A stretch of DNA of 64,000 nt from JANJWP01 sp964482035 (GTDB lineage Bacteria; Patescibacteriota; Gracilibacteria; BD1-5; UBA2023), in contig CAYZVC010000001.1 in NCBI GenBank assembly GCA_964482035.1, positions 186,001 to 250,000 of the forward strand, read 5' to 3'. Positions 18,232 to 28,021 of this stretch are shown piece after piece (position 1 is the first letter of the stretch; the number at the start of each line of letters is the position of its first letter). The position numbers were made by a program, and so were the translations under genes. The notes beneath the pieces are model-generated. The model was not told the DNA's origin and searched no databases. It worked only from the letters and a program-made list of their open reading frames with translations.

Positions 18232-20517
18232 TTACTTAACCTCGAATCCGAACATCATCCCTGAATGGAGGTGCTCCGTAATATGGCAGTGCTCCATCCA
18301 TTTTCCGGGATTGGACATATCGACCAAGATGTCGACCGACTGTCCGGCTCGGACGAGGACGGTATCCTTCCAGACCGGGCTCTCGTTTTTCTTCCCGTTC
18401 TCCGAAAGGACGATGAACCGCTGTCCATGGATATGGAATGGGTGCTGCATCGGGTGCATCGTGTTCGTATCGTTCGATATGCGGATCTTCACAAAATCTC
18501 CTTTTTTGAACGACCAGTTGATATCGCCATTTACTTTGTTCGTATCGGTATCGGTGATCTGCCAAGTTACGGAATCGCTATTCGATACGGCGTTCATGGC
18601 ACCCATAGCATCTTCCCATTCGAGTCCGTTTTTCGGAAGTTCTCCGCCCATCATCATTCATCCGTTCATCACGCCTCCCATCATGCCGTTCATTCCTCCT
18701 GTTCCGCCCATCATACCGGACATGTTTCCCATTCCCATCATAGCGAGCGAGAACGAGATGTTTTTATCTGCCTTCTTTGCATAGTACGGTTCGAATTTGC
18801 TCATTTCAAGAGCGACGTCGACATTGGCTTTGGGTGCTGTGAACGATGCGGAATTATCCTTGTCTGAAACGGTCGTAGAAACTTTTACTGATCCGAGTGC
18901 ATAGGTCTTGTCCGGAGTCGTATGGGTGATCGTGAAGGCTCCGGAATTCGGGAAGTACGCTTCAACTATGTATCTCTCCGCCGGAGCAATGAGCACGGAA
19001 TCCACGAATGTTTCTTTCGCGTATTTTCCCATGTCGGATCCGACGAGTTTCAGTTTCGCTCCCGGAATGGAGAATTGGAAGGTTCGGGCGCTGGCGGCAT
19101 TCGTAAGGTAGAGTTTGATGACGTCGCCCTTCTTCGCGTCGAGCGTATATTTGTCGGTTCCATTTACGAGGAGAGTGTTTCCATATCGCCCCATGATGGC
19201 ATGGTCGGTCACGTCCTTCGGAAAGGATGCAGTTTTCCCATTATTTATAAGGATATCGCTCAGGAATAGGTATTGTTCGCTATTCACCGGATTGGTCAAT
19301 CCGGAAGCCGTATCGGAGACGATGTAGTTCCCGTAGAGACCCATTCCTTGTCCGATGTCATCGCGGATATGCGGGTGATACCAGAAAGCTCCCGTATCGG
19401 GGAATTTTATCGTGTATTCCACGGTATTGCCGGAAGTTTTCGAGACCGCGGTTTCCCCGCCCTGTTCCGGAGGCACTCCGTCAAAGGCATTATCAAGACG
19501 AACTCCATGCGAATGGAGGGTGGTATCCATATCTCCGAGGGTATTCGTGAGGCGGACTTTTATGGTCGATCCTTTCGCCACTCGGATGGTCGGTCCGGGA
19601 ACAGATCCATTGTACGCGAGCATGGCCACTTCCTTGCCGCCGATCATTTTCTTTACCCGGGAGACCGTAATGTCGTAGGTATCGCCGTTTTTAAGGTCCA
19701 CGATCGGAGTCGGCTTCGCCTCAGGAAGCGAGGAGAGAGTATTGCTGATAATCAAATCCTTGATTTCCCGCAGTTTCCGTTTTACGGATTCTTTCGCCGA
19801 TCCGGAGAGAAGTCGGTCGATTTTGGCAAGGATGGCATCGAGACGCGACTGGTCATTACCGATCGATTTGAGCTTCTCTTGTACGAGAGCCGTTTCTTGT
19901 TGGCTCAACTTTTTCCCCATCATATCGGAATGGTTGCCCTGCGTATTCATTATGCCTCCCATCATCGATTTCATACTATCCATCGATTTGATGAAAGCGT
20001 CCTTCTTGGAAGGATCGAGATACGCCTCGATGGAAGTTACGAAGGCATCGTGCGATGCGGCCATTTTCGAGTGGTCCATGTCCGTCATGCTTTTCGATGC
20101 ATGCAAATTCTTCATATCGGAAACATGCGAATCCACGAGTTTTTTTACGACACTCTTCTCGTCGTCGGTCAGATTGTTGCGGAATTTTCATTTGAGCATT
20201 TCCGCCACCTTCTTTCCATTGCACATTTGCGTCATGTCGGTCATATTTCCGGACATCGTCGATCCCGACATCATCGTATTCCCGTATCCAGACATCATGC
20301 CGCCATGCGTGCTATTCATCATGCTGTCGGTCGCGTTCATTATCAAACCGCTCATCATCATGCTGCCGGTACCGGCATGCATGTTGTTTTGCGTAGCCCC
20401 ATTCATCATCGTATTGTGTCCCGACATCATCATGTCGGATCCTCACATCGCGAAAGCGGCGGAGGTAACGGTGGCCGCTCCTACGAGCAGTACCGAAGTG
20501 GTTAGCGTAGTTTTCAT
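18232..20517 (-). CDS. multicopper oxidase with N-terminal Met-rich and helical region
   Basis: A protein of 761 residues, ATG 20517 to TAA 18232, with TGA-Gly near 20448, 20185 and 18658. A signal peptide (residues 1-23) is followed by about 85 residues rich in Met, Gly, Ser and Asn (MMMSGHNTMMNG and similar), then a helical region of about 150 residues with conserved Cys and Lys. Next come three cupredoxin domains with copper ligands in order: LHSHGVRL, FWYHPH, HPMQHPFHIHGQRF, and MEHCHITEHLHSGMM. This is the CopA/CumA-type laccase group that oxidises Cu(I) outside the membrane. A second Met/Gly patch (GMMGGTGGMNGMMGG) sits in the third domain region. Located between DUF2933 and cusA. Confidence 0.93.
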
Positions 20518-20567
20518 AGTGCGATAGTTAAAATATGGATTTGTAAAAACTTCTGCTCTAAGTGTTC

Positions 20568-23500
20568 CTATTCCAATTCCGCTCCATGCTTTCCGGCGAG
20601 TGCTTTCTCCGCTCCCGCTTTACCGAACGCATAGAAGAGTCCCGGACGAAGGAAAAGTTCGATCGCGGTCGAGAACACGAGTCCTCCGAAAATGACGGTC
20701 GCGAGTGGGAAGAGAAGTTCTTTTCCCATGGCGGGTCCCGAAACGATGAGTGGAAGGAGCGCGAGCGACGCGGTGAGTGCGGTCATCATGACCGGAACAA
20801 CCCGCTCCAAGGACCCGCGGATTACGAGTTCCGGCGACCATTCCATCTTATCCACCCGCATGAGGTGGAGGTAATGCGAGACGAGCATGATTCCGTTACG
20901 CGAGACGATTCCGATCAAGGAGATGAATCCCACGAAGTGTGCGGTCGAGAGGACGTTTCCGGTTACGAGCACGGCGATCATTCCTCCAAGGAACGCGACG
21001 ATCACCGAAAGAAGCACTTGTCCGACGAGCATGAGGCTTCTGAAATGCCAGAAGAGTACCATGACAACCGAGAAGAGCACGAAGACCGCGATGATGGAAA
21101 GCCGTTTCGTCGCTTCCTGTTGGGATTGGTAATCCCCTTCGTAGGAGACGAAATATCCATCCGGGATTCCGAGCGTGGAAACTTTCGTTTTCAGTTCTTC
21201 GACGGCGCTTACGACATCGCGGTCCTGAACGAATCCGGTGATGAGGATACGACGCTGCGCCCCGTCATGACTGATGCGGTTCTGTCCATCCGTCCGGCGG
21301 ATGGCGGCGTACTGGCTCAGGGTAACCGGTTTGTCCGAAGCGGTGGAAACGAGGAGGTTTCCGAGCGATCGAAGGTCCCCCTTCCAGTCGGGATCGAACT
21401 TTACGACGAGCGGATAGCGTTCGTTTCCGTCCAATACTTCCGCCGCCTGCATCCCCATGAGTCCGGTCTCCAAAGCTTCATTTGCCATGCCGATATTGAT
21501 TCCGTACGTGGTCGCGAGATTACGGTCGACGTCGATGGATATCTGCGGTACGCGTTCTTCCTGTTCTACTTGTGCGTTCATGATGCCCGGCACCTTCTTC
21601 ATTGCACCAAGGATATTCGTCGCCTGCAATCGGAGCGTGTCAAGGTCCTTTCCGTAGAGTCGGAGGACGATCGGTGCGCGCGCTCCGGAGACGAGCTGTT
21701 GCATACGGTGCGTAATCGGCTGTCCGAGCGAGAAGAGTACCTTCCCTTCGTACTCTTTGTATACCTTCAAAATATCCCGTTCTATGTCCTCTTTTTTTGC
21801 TATTTCAGTATCGATGAGCATTTCGAATTCGGCACTGTTGACACCGCTCGCGTGTGCGTCAGCCTCAGCCCGGCCGATGGTGGAAGCAAAGTGCTTCACG
21901 CCCGGGATTTTCAGGATCTTTCCGGTCACTTCGTTCACAACTGCCTTCGTGTACTCGATGGAGCTTCCGTTCGGAGTAAACATCATCGTGGTAAACGTCG
22001 GCTCGTTAAATGGGGGCAATCCCTGTTTTCCTGCGGTCATATAGAGTCCGGCGGTAAGGATGATGCTGGAAAGCGCCGCGACGACTATTATTTTCGGATG
22101 CCGCATGCTGAATCGGATCGGCCGTATAGCGAAATCCTTCACCTTCCGTATGAATGCGGTGTCGTCCGCTTCGTATCCGGGAGCGAGTTTCTCTTCGGGC
22201 TGCTTATACTTCTTAGCCCGTTCTTCGATATATTTCGGCAAGAGGAACGATGCGAGAACTGGAACGAGCGTGAGCGATACGACGAGCGATGCGAGAAGCG
22301 CTACGATGTACGCGGTTCCGATCGGAGCCAAGAGTTGTCCATCAACACCCGGAAGGAGGAGAAGCGGCACGAACACGAGCGCGACGAGAATGGTCGCGTA
22401 CACGATCGAATTACGCACTTCCTTTGAGGATTCGAAGACCACTTTGAGCGAAGATTTCTGCTCTTCTTTCGGTAAGAGCGAGTTTTCCCGGAGGCGCCGG
22501 AACACGTTTTCTATATCCACGATCGCGTCATCCACGAGTTCCCCGATCGCCATCGTGAGGCCTCCGAGCGTCATTACGTTAATTCCAAGCCCGAACGCAT
22601 TGAAGACAATGAAGGCAACCAGAAGCGAGGTAGGAATAGAAATGAGTGTAATAGCGGTCGTGCGGACGTTCGCGAGAAAGAGCATAATAACGATCGCAAC
22701 GACGATCGCTGAGTCGCGGAGCGCTTCCTCAACGTTCGTAAGCCCTGTGCTAATGAACCATTCCTGACGGAAAATGTCTCCGGAAAGTTTTACCCCCTTC
22801 GGCAGATTCGGTTGAAGTTCTTCGAATGCCTCATCGATCGATTTCGTGAGAGCAAGCGTGTTCGCGTCGTTTTGTTTGAGTATTCGGAGGATTACTCCGG
22901 ATTTCCCACTGACCGAAGCATCTCCGCGCTTATTCGGATCCGGAGCGAAGACTATATCCGCGATGTCCGCGAGCGTGACAATCCGGGTTTTCCCTCCGGG
23001 GGCGACACTCATCCCGGCAGGACCTGAAACGGGAACCGACTTGATAACGGTTTTTTTAAGTTCTTCGACGAGCGTGGTGCGGGCAAGTATTCGGATCGGG
23101 GATTCTTTATTTCCTTCGATCATGAACCCTCCGACGCGGTTATCATTCGCGCCATTCATTACGGCAGCCACTTCATCGATCGAAATGCCGAACGCGGCAA
23201 GCTTCTCGGGTTTCAAAAGCACTTGGTACTGCTTGGAATCACCCCCCATCACGAGCACGTTCGAAACGCCCGGAATAGTAAGGAGCCTTTGTTTGATTGT
23301 CCAATCGGCGAGCGATCGGAGCTTCATCGGACTTACCGATCCGTCCGGTGAAGTGAGGCCTGCCCAGACAATCTCCCCGAGGAGCGAGGTAGTAGGTCCG
23401 AGCGAGGTCTTCACGTTCTTCGGCACGTTGACCGAAGCGAGTTTTTCATTGACGATCTGGCGATTCCGATAGAGATCGGTTCCCCAGTCGAATTCGACGT

Positions 23501-23780
23501 TGATTATCGAAAGACCGATGGCACTCTGCGACCGGACGGCGATAACGCCGGGTGCCCCATTGAGGACGCGTTCGATCGGGAACGTCACGAGGCTTTCCAT
23601 TTCTTCGGGAGCCCATCCGTCCGCCTCAGCGAATACCGTTACCTGCGGACGATTCATATCCGGAAGCACGTCGATCGGGAGCTTCCCGAGGGACATAGCC
23701 CCGAAAACGAGGAGCCCGAGCGACACGAAAAGCACGAGGAACCGGTTCGAGAGGCAGAATTTTATTATGGCATTGAGCAT
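20568..23780 (-). CDS. cusA: heavy-metal efflux RND transporter
   Basis: A protein of 1070 residues, ATG 23780. It shows the RND layout of two sets of six membrane helices each preceded by a large periplasm-type loop. Signatures include the N-terminal LPIDVLPDMNRPQVTVF and the TM4 motif GELVDDAIVDIENVFRRL, in which the acidic residues carry protons. HME-type RND pumps (CusA, CzcA) export Cu/Ag or Zn/Co/Cd. No TGA codon occurs in more than a thousand codons, unlike the neighbouring genes. The adaptor gene follows upstream at 23808. No outer-membrane channel gene is present in the window. Confidence 0.95.
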   Translation of the reverse strand: MLNAIIKFCLSNRFLVLFVSLGLLVFGAMSLGKLPIDVLPDMNRPQVTVFAEADGWAPEEMESLVTFPIERVLNGAPGVIAVRSQSAIGLSIINVEFDWGTDLYRNRQIVNEKLASVNVPKNVKTSLGPTTSLLGEIVWAGLTSPDGSVSPMKLRSLADWTIKQRLLTIPGVSNVLVMGGDSKQYQVLLKPEKLAAFGISIDEVAAVMNGANDNRVGGFMIEGNKESPIRILARTTLVEELKKTVIKSVPVSGPAGMSVAPGGKTRIVTLADIADIVFAPDPNKRGDASVSGKSGVILRILKQNDANTLALTKSIDEAFEELQPNLPKGVKLSGDIFRQEWFISTGLTNVEEALRDSAIVVAIVIMLFLANVRTTAITLISIPTSLLVAFIVFNAFGLGINVMTLGGLTMAIGELVDDAIVDIENVFRRLRENSLLPKEEQKSSLKVVFESSKEVRNSIVYATILVALVFVPLLLLPGVDGQLLAPIGTAYIVALLASLVVSLTLVPVLASFLLPKYIEERAKKYKQPEEKLAPGYEADDTAFIRKVKDFAIRPIRFSMRHPKIIVVAALSSIILTAGLYMTAGKQGLPPFNEPTFTTMMFTPNGSSIEYTKAVVNEVTGKILKIPGVKHFASTIGRAEADAHASGVNSAEFEMLIDTEIAKKEDIERDILKVYKEYEGKVLFSLGQPITHRMQQLVSGARAPIVLRLYGKDLDTLRLQATNILGAMKKVPGIMNAQVEQEERVPQISIDVDRNLATTYGINIGMANEALETGLMGMQAAEVLDGNERYPLVVKFDPDWKGDLRSLGNLLVSTASDKPVTLSQYAAIRRTDGQNRISHDGAQRRILITGFVQDRDVVSAVEELKTKVSTLGIPDGYFVSYEGDYQSQQEATKRLSIIAVFVLFSVVMVLFWHFRSLMLVGQVLLSVIVAFLGGMIAVLVTGNVLSTAHFVGFISLIGIVSRNGIMLVSHYLHLMRVDKMEWSPELVIRGSLERVVPVMMTALTASLALLPLIVSGPAMGKELLFPLATVIFGGLVFSTAIELFLRPGLFYAFGKAGAEKALAGKHGAELE

Positions 23781-23807
23781 GTTTTTTCGGTTAGAGATTA
23801 AAGGTTC

Positions 23808-25874
23808 TTAATGGTGCCCCGCCGGCATGGAAGGCGCGCCTCCCGCAGGAGTCGCTACGGTCGGTTTCTCCATCGGACTCACTTTTACTCAGTCTTCGAG
23901 GAAGGCGTAGTTTTTAGGAAGTTCGATGATCTTGTCGTCTTTCGTGATCCCCGAGGAGACATAGACGTCGAGTCCGACGGTCCGCTCGGTCGAAACCGGT
24001 TTGGTGCGGATTATGCCCTTGCTGTCGATCGTGAAGACGGAGAGATCTCCATTATCCGATTGAGCTACTGAGGAAGACGGGATGAGGAGCATGTTTCCGG
24101 TTTTTTCCATTTCGACCCGGACCGTACTTCCGATCGGGAGATTCTTCGTGCTTTCCGAGAACTCCGCCTCTATGACGATCCCCTTGGTCGAGGAACCGAC
24201 CGCGGGCGATACGCGGGCGATCTTTGCCGTGAGTTTCCTGAGCGGTTCAGAGGTACGATAGAATCGGACTTCTTTCCCGGGTGTTGCGTCCGAGAGATCG
24301 GATTCCGGGATTTCGAAGCGCACGAAGGTCTTCGGAGCCTCCTTTTTAACATCGGATCCGACGATATCGTAGAGCGGAGTCCCCATGGCGATGGATTCTC
24401 CGGCGTTTATATTCCGCCTCGTGATTTTACCGGAAAATGGGGCGCGGACTTCATTACTAAATCCGGCGGATTCGAGGACTCAGAGTGCCTCTGCTGCCGC
24501 CTGATAGGACGAACGGGCGTCGATGACCATCTTTTCGCCTTCCGTTATCATGCGGTCGATTTCCGAGAGGGACATGATTTTGTCGGCATTTTCCGTCGCC
24601 ACCATTTTCGATGCCTCGTTTTCGGATTCACTCTTCATGTTGCGGGTTTCCGCGAGCATCCGGTCTTTCTCGGCTTTCGCCATCGCGAGTTCCTTTTCTG
24701 CTACGTCCCGTTCCGCTTTGAGCTTTTCGAGCATAAGGGTCTCATTCGCGTATTCGGATGAAGACACGGTCGTCTCTTTCGCGAGCATGCTCTTCTGCTC
24801 TTCGTACATATTGAGGACCGTGAGGATTCCGTACATGGAGTCGGTTTTCGCTTCTATGAGCATGGTCTTGTCGCTGTTTAGCATCGCCTCCTCATAATCG
24901 GCAGACGTGATGGTCGCGTCGAGCACCTTTATTCCCTTATCCACGGTATCGGCAACCTCTCGGGCGAATACGAAGGCGTCATCATTAGAAAGCGAATCGA
25001 TCTTTTGGTACTTCGCATGAAGCGATCCCATCGCGCTGGAGAACGCGTTCACGGTGGCGGAATTCCTCGCCCCGAAATACGTGTTTTTGAGTTGGCTGAC
25101 GTTATAGAGCGACGAATCCGCTCCGTAGAATACCCGGAGTAGTGTCGCGTGAGCATTCTTGATCGCGGTTTTTACGGTCGTCTCACGAAGTCCGAGCTTG
25201 TCGGATTCGAGCGCAACCGATGCGTCGGTCTGCTTCTTCATATTCGCGACTGCCTTTTCCTGTGTGGAAATCTGTACATCTACGGAAGCGAGGTCGGATT
25301 GCAGTTTCGCAATCTTCGCGTCCTGTTCGGTAGATGTTTTGTCGAGTTGGCTCGCTGTGGAATCCGCCACGCGCGTTTGTATGAGGTTAGCGTTTTCTAT
25401 CTTCATGTCTGCAGCTTTGAGGATGCTTTCCTTCCGAGATTTCGCTTCTCGAAGCGTGAGCTCGGCGGATTTTACCATTCCCTCGCTCCGGGTTCTCTCC
25501 GCCTTGCGGTCCGCGATCATATTCGCGATATCCGGGGAGTATTCCGCGGGGAGGAGTCGTGCGACGATCTGACCTTTCTTGACCGTATCACCGACATTCG
25601 CGAGGTATGCCTCGACGATTCCGGCACGATACGGATAGATTTGCCCGTTTTTCTCGGTCTGGATTTCTCCGAGATACGAAGTGATGGCTGATTTAGTTCC
25701 GGCATACGCTTTCGGCTTCACGTAGGTGACCATCTTATCCATCTTGGAATGATCCGTAGCCGCCTTCTTCTGACTCGCTTTCTCTACGACCGATGGCTGA
25801 ATAGTACCGTAGAGTGCATATCCGGTACCTCAGAGGACGAGGAGAATCGCTCCAATTTTAATTATTTTGTTCAT
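23808..25874 (-). CDS. cusB: RND-associated membrane fusion protein with long coiled coil
   Basis: A protein of 688 residues, ATG 25874 to TAA 23808, with TGA-Gly at three places (in the N-terminal helix, before the barrel at about 24480 and near the C-terminus at 23889). Parts in order: membrane anchor, lipoyl half (YPYRAGIVEAYLANVGDTVKKGQ), a very long helical hairpin of about 350 residues (typical adaptors have 60-120), second lipoyl half (VRAPFSGKITRRNINAGES), beta-barrel and membrane-proximal domains, and a His/Pro/Met tail (SMPAGHH). It couples the RND pump to an outer conduit in diderm bacteria. The extended hairpin is unusual and may substitute for a separate channel. Confidence 0.88.
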
Positions 25875-25897
25875 ACGAGTTGTTTAAGGGATAATGA

Positions 25898-26362
25898 TTA
25901 TTGGCTTTCCGTTCCGTCGTCCATAGTGGCTCCGTCCATGTTCGATCCATCGTCCATTCCGTGCGATTGGGATTGGGTTGCTTCATGGGTTTTTCCATCC
26001 ATAGAGGTTCCATCGTCCATAGCATGGGAATCTGTGGTTTTTTCAGTTCCGGATGTTTGAGTTTTAGTGGTTTCAACTTTCTTTACAGGAGCGTCTTCGT
26101 GAGTCTTTCCTTTCATCTTTTCTCCATCGTCCATGCTGTGAGAATCTTCGGCGACAGCTTCCTCGTGGGTTGCACCGGACATGACAACACCGTCGTCCAT
26201 GGCGTGAGTATCGCCTTCTTCGTGAGCAACGCTCTCTTCATGGGTTGTTCCGGACATTGTGGTGCTATCTTCCATAATATGACTGGAATTGCCCGTCGTA
26301 CATGAAGCAAGGAGGAATACGAGACCGAAAGCAAGGGTGACAATGAGGAAATTCTTTTTCAT
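25898..26362 (-). CDS. lipoprotein with five His-Met-Asp repeats
   Basis: A protein of 154 residues, ATG 26362 to TAA. The signal peptide has lipobox FLLASC. The mature part consists of five near-repeats of about 20-27 residues following the scheme H-x-M-[DE]-D-[GS]-x-x-M-x-G-x-T-H-E: HIMEDSTTMSGTTHEE, HAMDDGVVMSGATHEE, HSMDDGEKMKGKTHED, HAMDDGTSMDGKTHEA and a last partial unit. Clusters of His, Met and carboxylates suggest a surface copper buffer feeding the adjacent CusB and oxidase. No known family recognised. It contains no TGA. Confidence 0.78.
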   Translation of the reverse strand: MKKNFLIVTLAFGLVFLLASCTTGNSSHIMEDSTTMSGTTHEESVAHEEGDTHAMDDGVVMSGATHEEAVAEDSHSMDDGEKMKGKTHEDAPVKKVETTKTQTSGTEKTTDSHAMDDGTSMDGKTHEATQSQSHGMDDGSNMDGATMDDGTESQ

Positions 26363-26416
26363 AGGGTAAAAGTGAGTAGGTAAATATGATTGATACTGCT
26401 TTCGTGTGCACTAAAA

Positions 26417-26508
26417 AACGCGTACGAAAAATCCCCTTACGAATCAGGAAACTTTCCAAAACGGAAAAGCTTCCCCGAAACAATAAAAGGGGACTAAAAA
26501 TACGCGTT
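26417..26508 (-). terminator. composite stem-loop between exported protein and lipoprotein genes
   Basis: Outer arms AACGCGTA (26417-26424) and TACGCGTT (26501-26508), middle arms TCCCCTT (26432-26438) and AAGGGGA (26487-26493), and an inner TTTCC/GGAAA pair. The right outer arm overlaps the stop codon of the gene at 26507. T-rich sequence follows on the minus strand. It may terminate or attenuate the transcript after csoR and its neighbour. Confidence 0.5.
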
Positions 26509-26962
26509 AATCGAGGCGTTTTACGATACCGACGAGACTGGAATAACTCTGTCTATCGGGAGGCGGTGGTGCGGTGGATGGATGGTTCGATGACGATGGG
26601 AAAATATCCGAGTCCGATGACGCGTCAGTAAAAAGAAAAGAAGCGGTTGCAGTTTTAAACAGTTTCTCGGTCGGACGGGTTTCCGGCGTTCCGAAAAAAT
26701 ACTGGGAGTGCCCCGATGCGCAACAATCGAGGATCGGAGAATCTCCAACATGAGGATGTTCGCAAATGGAACCTTCCGTGATGGTTGCATTTCCGTGAGA
26801 AGTTGTATTTACCCTCATCCCATCCATATCCGTATTCATGGACACAGCTTCCGAGTGGTGTCCCATCGACGCCCCCATAGCATTCGCCGCAGACATCAGA
26901 ACGCTCCCGCACGTAGGCGAAAGGAGGAAACTGACGAGAATGGCGGCGAAAAGCTTTTTCAC
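26507..26962 (-). CDS. exported His/Met/Cys-rich protein next to csoR
   Basis: A protein of 151 residues with GTG start 26962 (VKKLFAAILVSFLLS, a signal peptide); an in-frame TTG at 27010 would overlap csoR and is less likely. The mature part has many His and Met (MGASMGHHSEAVSMNTDMDGM), Cys pairs (ICEHPH, DCCASGH) and a Pro-rich stretch, and ends SYSSLVGIVKRLD, the motif shared with the protein at 13322. Probably an extracytoplasmic copper-binding protein. It follows csoR by 24 bases and so is the second gene of the csoR transcript. Confidence 0.65.
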   Translation of the reverse strand: MKKLFAAILVSFLLSPTCGSVLMSAANAMGASMGHHSEAVSMNTDMDGMRVNTTSHGNATITEGSICEHPHVGDSPILDCCASGHSQYFFGTPETRPTEKLFKTATASFLFTDASSDSDIFPSSSNHPSTAPPPPDRQSYSSLVGIVKRLD

Positions 26963-26985
26963 GGAGCCGATGGTTAAGGGATAAG

Positions 26986-27264
26986 TTAGTTTCTTTGGGT
27001 GACGTTCCAAACGCGCATGACTTCTTCAGAGAAGTCCGAAATTGCCTTGGGATCGCCCGATTGGATTCTCGATACCCCGCAAGTCTGGATATGGTTTTCG
27101 AGAAGGGCGGCATTCGCGCTTCGGAGAAGTCAGATTGTTGCATTGATTTGTTGCGCGACGTCGGCACAGTATGATCATTCGGAAATCATCTTGTCGATCT
27201 TATCGAGCATTCCCCGGGATTTCTTAATCCCCATGAGGATTTTTTCTTTTCGTTCCGGGAGCAT
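26986..27264 (-). CDS. csoR: CsoR-family Cu(I)-sensing repressor
   Basis: A protein of 92 residues, ATG 27264 to TAA 26986; two TGA codons decode as Gly. The four-helix CsoR fold shows as KKSRGMLDKIDKMI, then YCADVAQQINATIGLLRSAN and LLENHIQTCG. The Cys of helix 2 with the His and Cys of helix 2' (C-x-n-H-x3-C) is the Cu(I) ligand triad. Copper binding releases DNA. It is the first gene of the minus-strand metal array, with a palindromic GC-flanked operator candidate directly upstream, and therefore is the likely master regulator of the array. Confidence 0.93.
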
Positions 27265-27283
27265 TATGATTTCGGATCAAATA

Positions 27284-27316
27284 TGTATTCCACCACCTAA
27301 GGTGTAGGTAGTGTAT
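27284..27316 (-). promoter_or_regulatory. candidate CsoR operator
   Basis: An 11-base palindrome CACCTAAGGTG (27294-27304) sits within a larger imperfect dyad (ATTCCACCACCT / AGGTGTAGGTAGT), 30 bases upstream of the csoR ATG. CsoR proteins bind dyads with G/C-rich half-sites in this position. No confident -35/-10 pair can be read. Confidence 0.45.
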
Positions 27317-27595
27317 GATTTTGGAGATGGAAGTCAAATATATGAATCGTCGAATAATGGCGGATATTTTATATCCTACTGACAACGGAATTCTCGTTTT
27401 CCGCTTATTTCTCTCATGCGAACCAAACGAAAACGATCAGGTGTTACTTATATCTGTAACCTACTCGCGTCTTTCGGAATATGTAGCGTTTCTTGAATAC
27501 TTAGCCTGTTCTCGGGGGGGGGTGGTCCTCAAGACGGAATCGCAAGTTGCCAAGGTCCATATTCGTACCCCATCCGCCTTCCTGCTTTCAAAAGA
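27317..27595. other. intergenic stretch without a supported gene
   Basis: About 280 bases between the csoR operator and the terminator. It holds a run of nine G (27514-27522). A plus-strand open frame (27315-27659) covers it but runs through the terminator hairpin and shows no recognisable domain, so I do not call it. Confidence 0.5.
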
Positions 27596-27620
27596 TTCAG
27601 ACACCGGTCCGGCGTCTTTT
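27596..27620. terminator. bidirectional hairpin terminator
   Basis: Stem GACACCGG/CCGGCGTC with flanking AAAAGA and TCTTTT on either side. It lies 32 bases past the stop of the gene at 27652. Confidence 0.6.
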
Positions 27621-27651
27621 GTTTCCGTTACAAGCAAAGAACGTCCGGACC

Positions 27652-27861
27652 CTACTTGAAAAGCTTGTCGATCGCTTCCCGTTCGAGGCCGTCGTACGTG
27701 ATGCTTTCGCCCGTCCGGAGTTTCAGCGTCAGGGTGCATTTGCGGAAAAGCCCCGTGGAGATCGATCTCGCGATTATGTTTTCCAAATTTATTACGTCGC
27801 CTTGGAAAGGGACGTTCCGGGCGGGTCTGACTTCCCGGAGTTCGAAAGTTGCTGCGTTCAT
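27652..27861 (-). CDS. hypothetical protein, 69 residues
   Basis: ATG 27861 to TAG 27652. Short, soluble, mixed alpha/beta composition (ATFELREVRPARNVPF, then CTLTLKLRTGESITYDGLE). No domain recognised. It is oriented with the metal array but separated from csoR by a terminator, so it forms its own unit. Its upstream region (27862-28000) shows no clear promoter. Confidence 0.55.
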   Translation of the reverse strand: MNAATFELREVRPARNVPFQGDVINLENIIARSISTGLFRKCTLTLKLRTGESITYDGLEREAIDKLFK

Positions 27862-28021
27862 AAAGTGTGCGATTTGTTAGTCGGTATCGCCCACGACATA
27901 CGGAGAGCGTTTCCCTCGTTTTGAAATGTTTAAAAAATGGGATATGATGCCCGTGCCAGATAAGTCTATTTCTTTTTAAAGGTCGGATTTTTTCATAGAA
28001 GGTCTCGTAAACACGGACAGG

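Noticed and set aside
20562..22427. Long plus-strand open frame opposite cusA
   Set aside because: Antisense shadow of cusA: Arg/His/Glu-rich composition, no domain, and the minus-strand protein is clearly real.
27481..27580. tRNA-like sequence around the G9 run
   Set aside because: The T-loop consensus is missing and no cloverleaf closes.
27315..27659. Plus-strand open frame of 114 codons
   Set aside because: It crosses a bidirectional terminator and a G9 run and has no recognisable domain or ribosome-binding site.
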